A DNA stretch of 64,000 nucleotides. Origin: Phycisphaeraceae bacterium. GTDB taxonomy: Bacteria > Planctomycetota > Phycisphaerae > Phycisphaerales > UBA1924. Below are positions 63,523 to 64,000 of this stretch, piece by piece. Below the pieces are notes generated by a model. The model did no database searches, was not told the DNA's origin, and saw only the letters and a program-made list of their open reading frames with translations. A program made the position numbers and the translations under genes. Location: positions 818,537 to 882,536 of the forward strand of contig JAHBXB010000002.1 of NCBI GenBank assembly GCA_019636655.1, in the 5' to 3' direction. How positions within the stretch are numbered: position 1 is the first letter of the stretch; every line of letters begins with the position of its first letter.

Positions 63523-64000
63523 TTACGACGTTGGACCCGCTCTGGGGAGCGGGGGCCAGAGGATCCAGTCGCCGCGGGCGGTGTCGAGTTGTTCGAGTTC
63601 GTCGGGGGAGAGCGGCAGGGCGGCGCGGAACTTCTTGAGCAGGTACAGATCGTGGACGGCGGAGCGGCCGCGTTCGGTAGCGGGGGCGGCGGCGCCGTTG
63701 TCGGCCTGGTCGGCGCCGACGGAGTAGATGAGTGGAAGATCGCGGCCGGGGGTCGGGGGGAGGTAGCGCAGGGGTTGGCCGTCGAAGGGATCAATCGGGA
63801 GCGCGGGGAGGTAGGAGGGGACAACGTCGCTGAGCGCGGCGGGCCACTGGCCGGTGGCGAGGCGGGAGGAGGCGGCGGCGAGGAGGGCGAGCGCGGCGTC
63901 GCGGCGGGCGAGGAAGAGGTCGCGAGAGGCGAAGACGGAGGTGGCGGGGTGTCCGTCGATGCTCACGAGGGACGCGAGGAAGGGGACGGCGGTCGCGATG
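63523..64000 (-). CDS. Partial hypothetical protein (N-terminus beyond window)
   Basis: The frame is open from 64000 to the stop at 63523, at least 158 residues. It contains RLATGQWPAALSDVVPSYLPALPIDPFDGQPLRYLP...YSVGADQADNG. The PxDPFxGxPLxY stretch and the SVGxDxxDNG ending are often seen in planctomycete proteins that also resemble type II secretion pseudopilin C-termini, but that is only a hint. The start must lie outside the window. Confidence 0.6.
   Translation of the reverse strand, partial: IATAVPFLASLVSIDGHPATSVFASRDLFLARRDAALALLAAASSRLATGQWPAALSDVVPSYLPALPIDPFDGQPLRYLPPTPGRDLPLIYSVGADQADNGAAAPATERGRSAVHDLYLLKKFRAALPLSPDELEQLDTARGDWILWPPLPRAGPTS

Noticed and set aside
1-64000. CRISPR arrays, tRNA/rRNA genes, insertion sequences and prophage
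   Set aside because: I looked for regularly spaced repeats, cloverleaf-like segments, transposase or integrase motifs and phage structural genes and found none.

Overview
This is a roughly 70% GC chromosomal window that looks planctomycetal, most likely Phycisphaerae/Phycisphaerales. Supporting signs are secreted proteins with dockerin-like C-terminal tails rich in Asp, Asn and Gly, a protein ending in a VPAP-type PEP-CTERM-like sorting signal, small membrane proteins with CPxCGY...CPECG zinc ribbons, expanded SPINDLY/COG3914 glycosyltransferases, and very dense packing in which convergent genes overlap. The lineage is inferred from gene content; there is no rRNA in the window to confirm it. 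I saw no tRNA, rRNA, CRISPR array, insertion sequence or prophage.

Layout. 1-2304: ferrous-iron uptake operon feoA-feoB (feoB runs off the left edge) with two dyad sites upstream. 2608-4985: a STAS protein, a sortable surface protein and rho. 5339-11385: core genes for PTS enzyme I, RNase E/G and dxr. 11502-20531: four head-to-tail genes encoding five TPR-GT41 (O-GlcNAc-transferase-like) modules, the most striking structure here. 20609-28520 (minus strand): secreted zinc metalloprotease, Rv3806c-like UbiA prenyltransferase, GT-C-like membrane protein and a secreted ADP-ribosylglycohydrolase-like protein. 28726-35198: surface polysaccharide genes (gmd, Wzx-type flippase, FkbM methyltransferase and two paralogous GT4 glycosyltransferases). 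35199-38799: HTH-like protein, ABC exporter pair and ferredoxin. 38926-42977: a large repeat-containing secreted protein and small membrane proteins. 42981-47797: a kinase-like/deoxyribosyltransferase-like protein, solitary sucD, a lipoprotein, and a small minus-strand cluster of ogt, a secreted methyltransferase-like protein and a ridA interrupted by TGA.

50373-53887 holds a MarR regulator and a pirin/SnoaL/YceI gene set whose upstream regions carry near-identical palindromes, which suggests one stress regulon with autoregulation. 53892-58938 is a minus-strand run: phospholipid-methyltransferase-like protein, FHA-GAF histidine kinase, CorA/ZntB transporter, small membrane protein, GNAT acetyltransferase and a conserved hypothetical. 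59070-64000 holds an acidic protein, two coupled membrane proteins, a GbsR-type regulator with its own palindrome, a UbiA/MqnP-type prenyltransferase, a zinc-ribbon membrane protein and a gene cut by the right edge.

Taken together, the window mixes housekeeping genes (iron, RNA turnover, isoprenoids, TCA cycle) with cell-surface and glycan functions. Starts were chosen from Shine-Dalgarno spacing, overlap with neighbours and where recognisable domains begin. All family assignments come from motif recognition by eye, not from searches.
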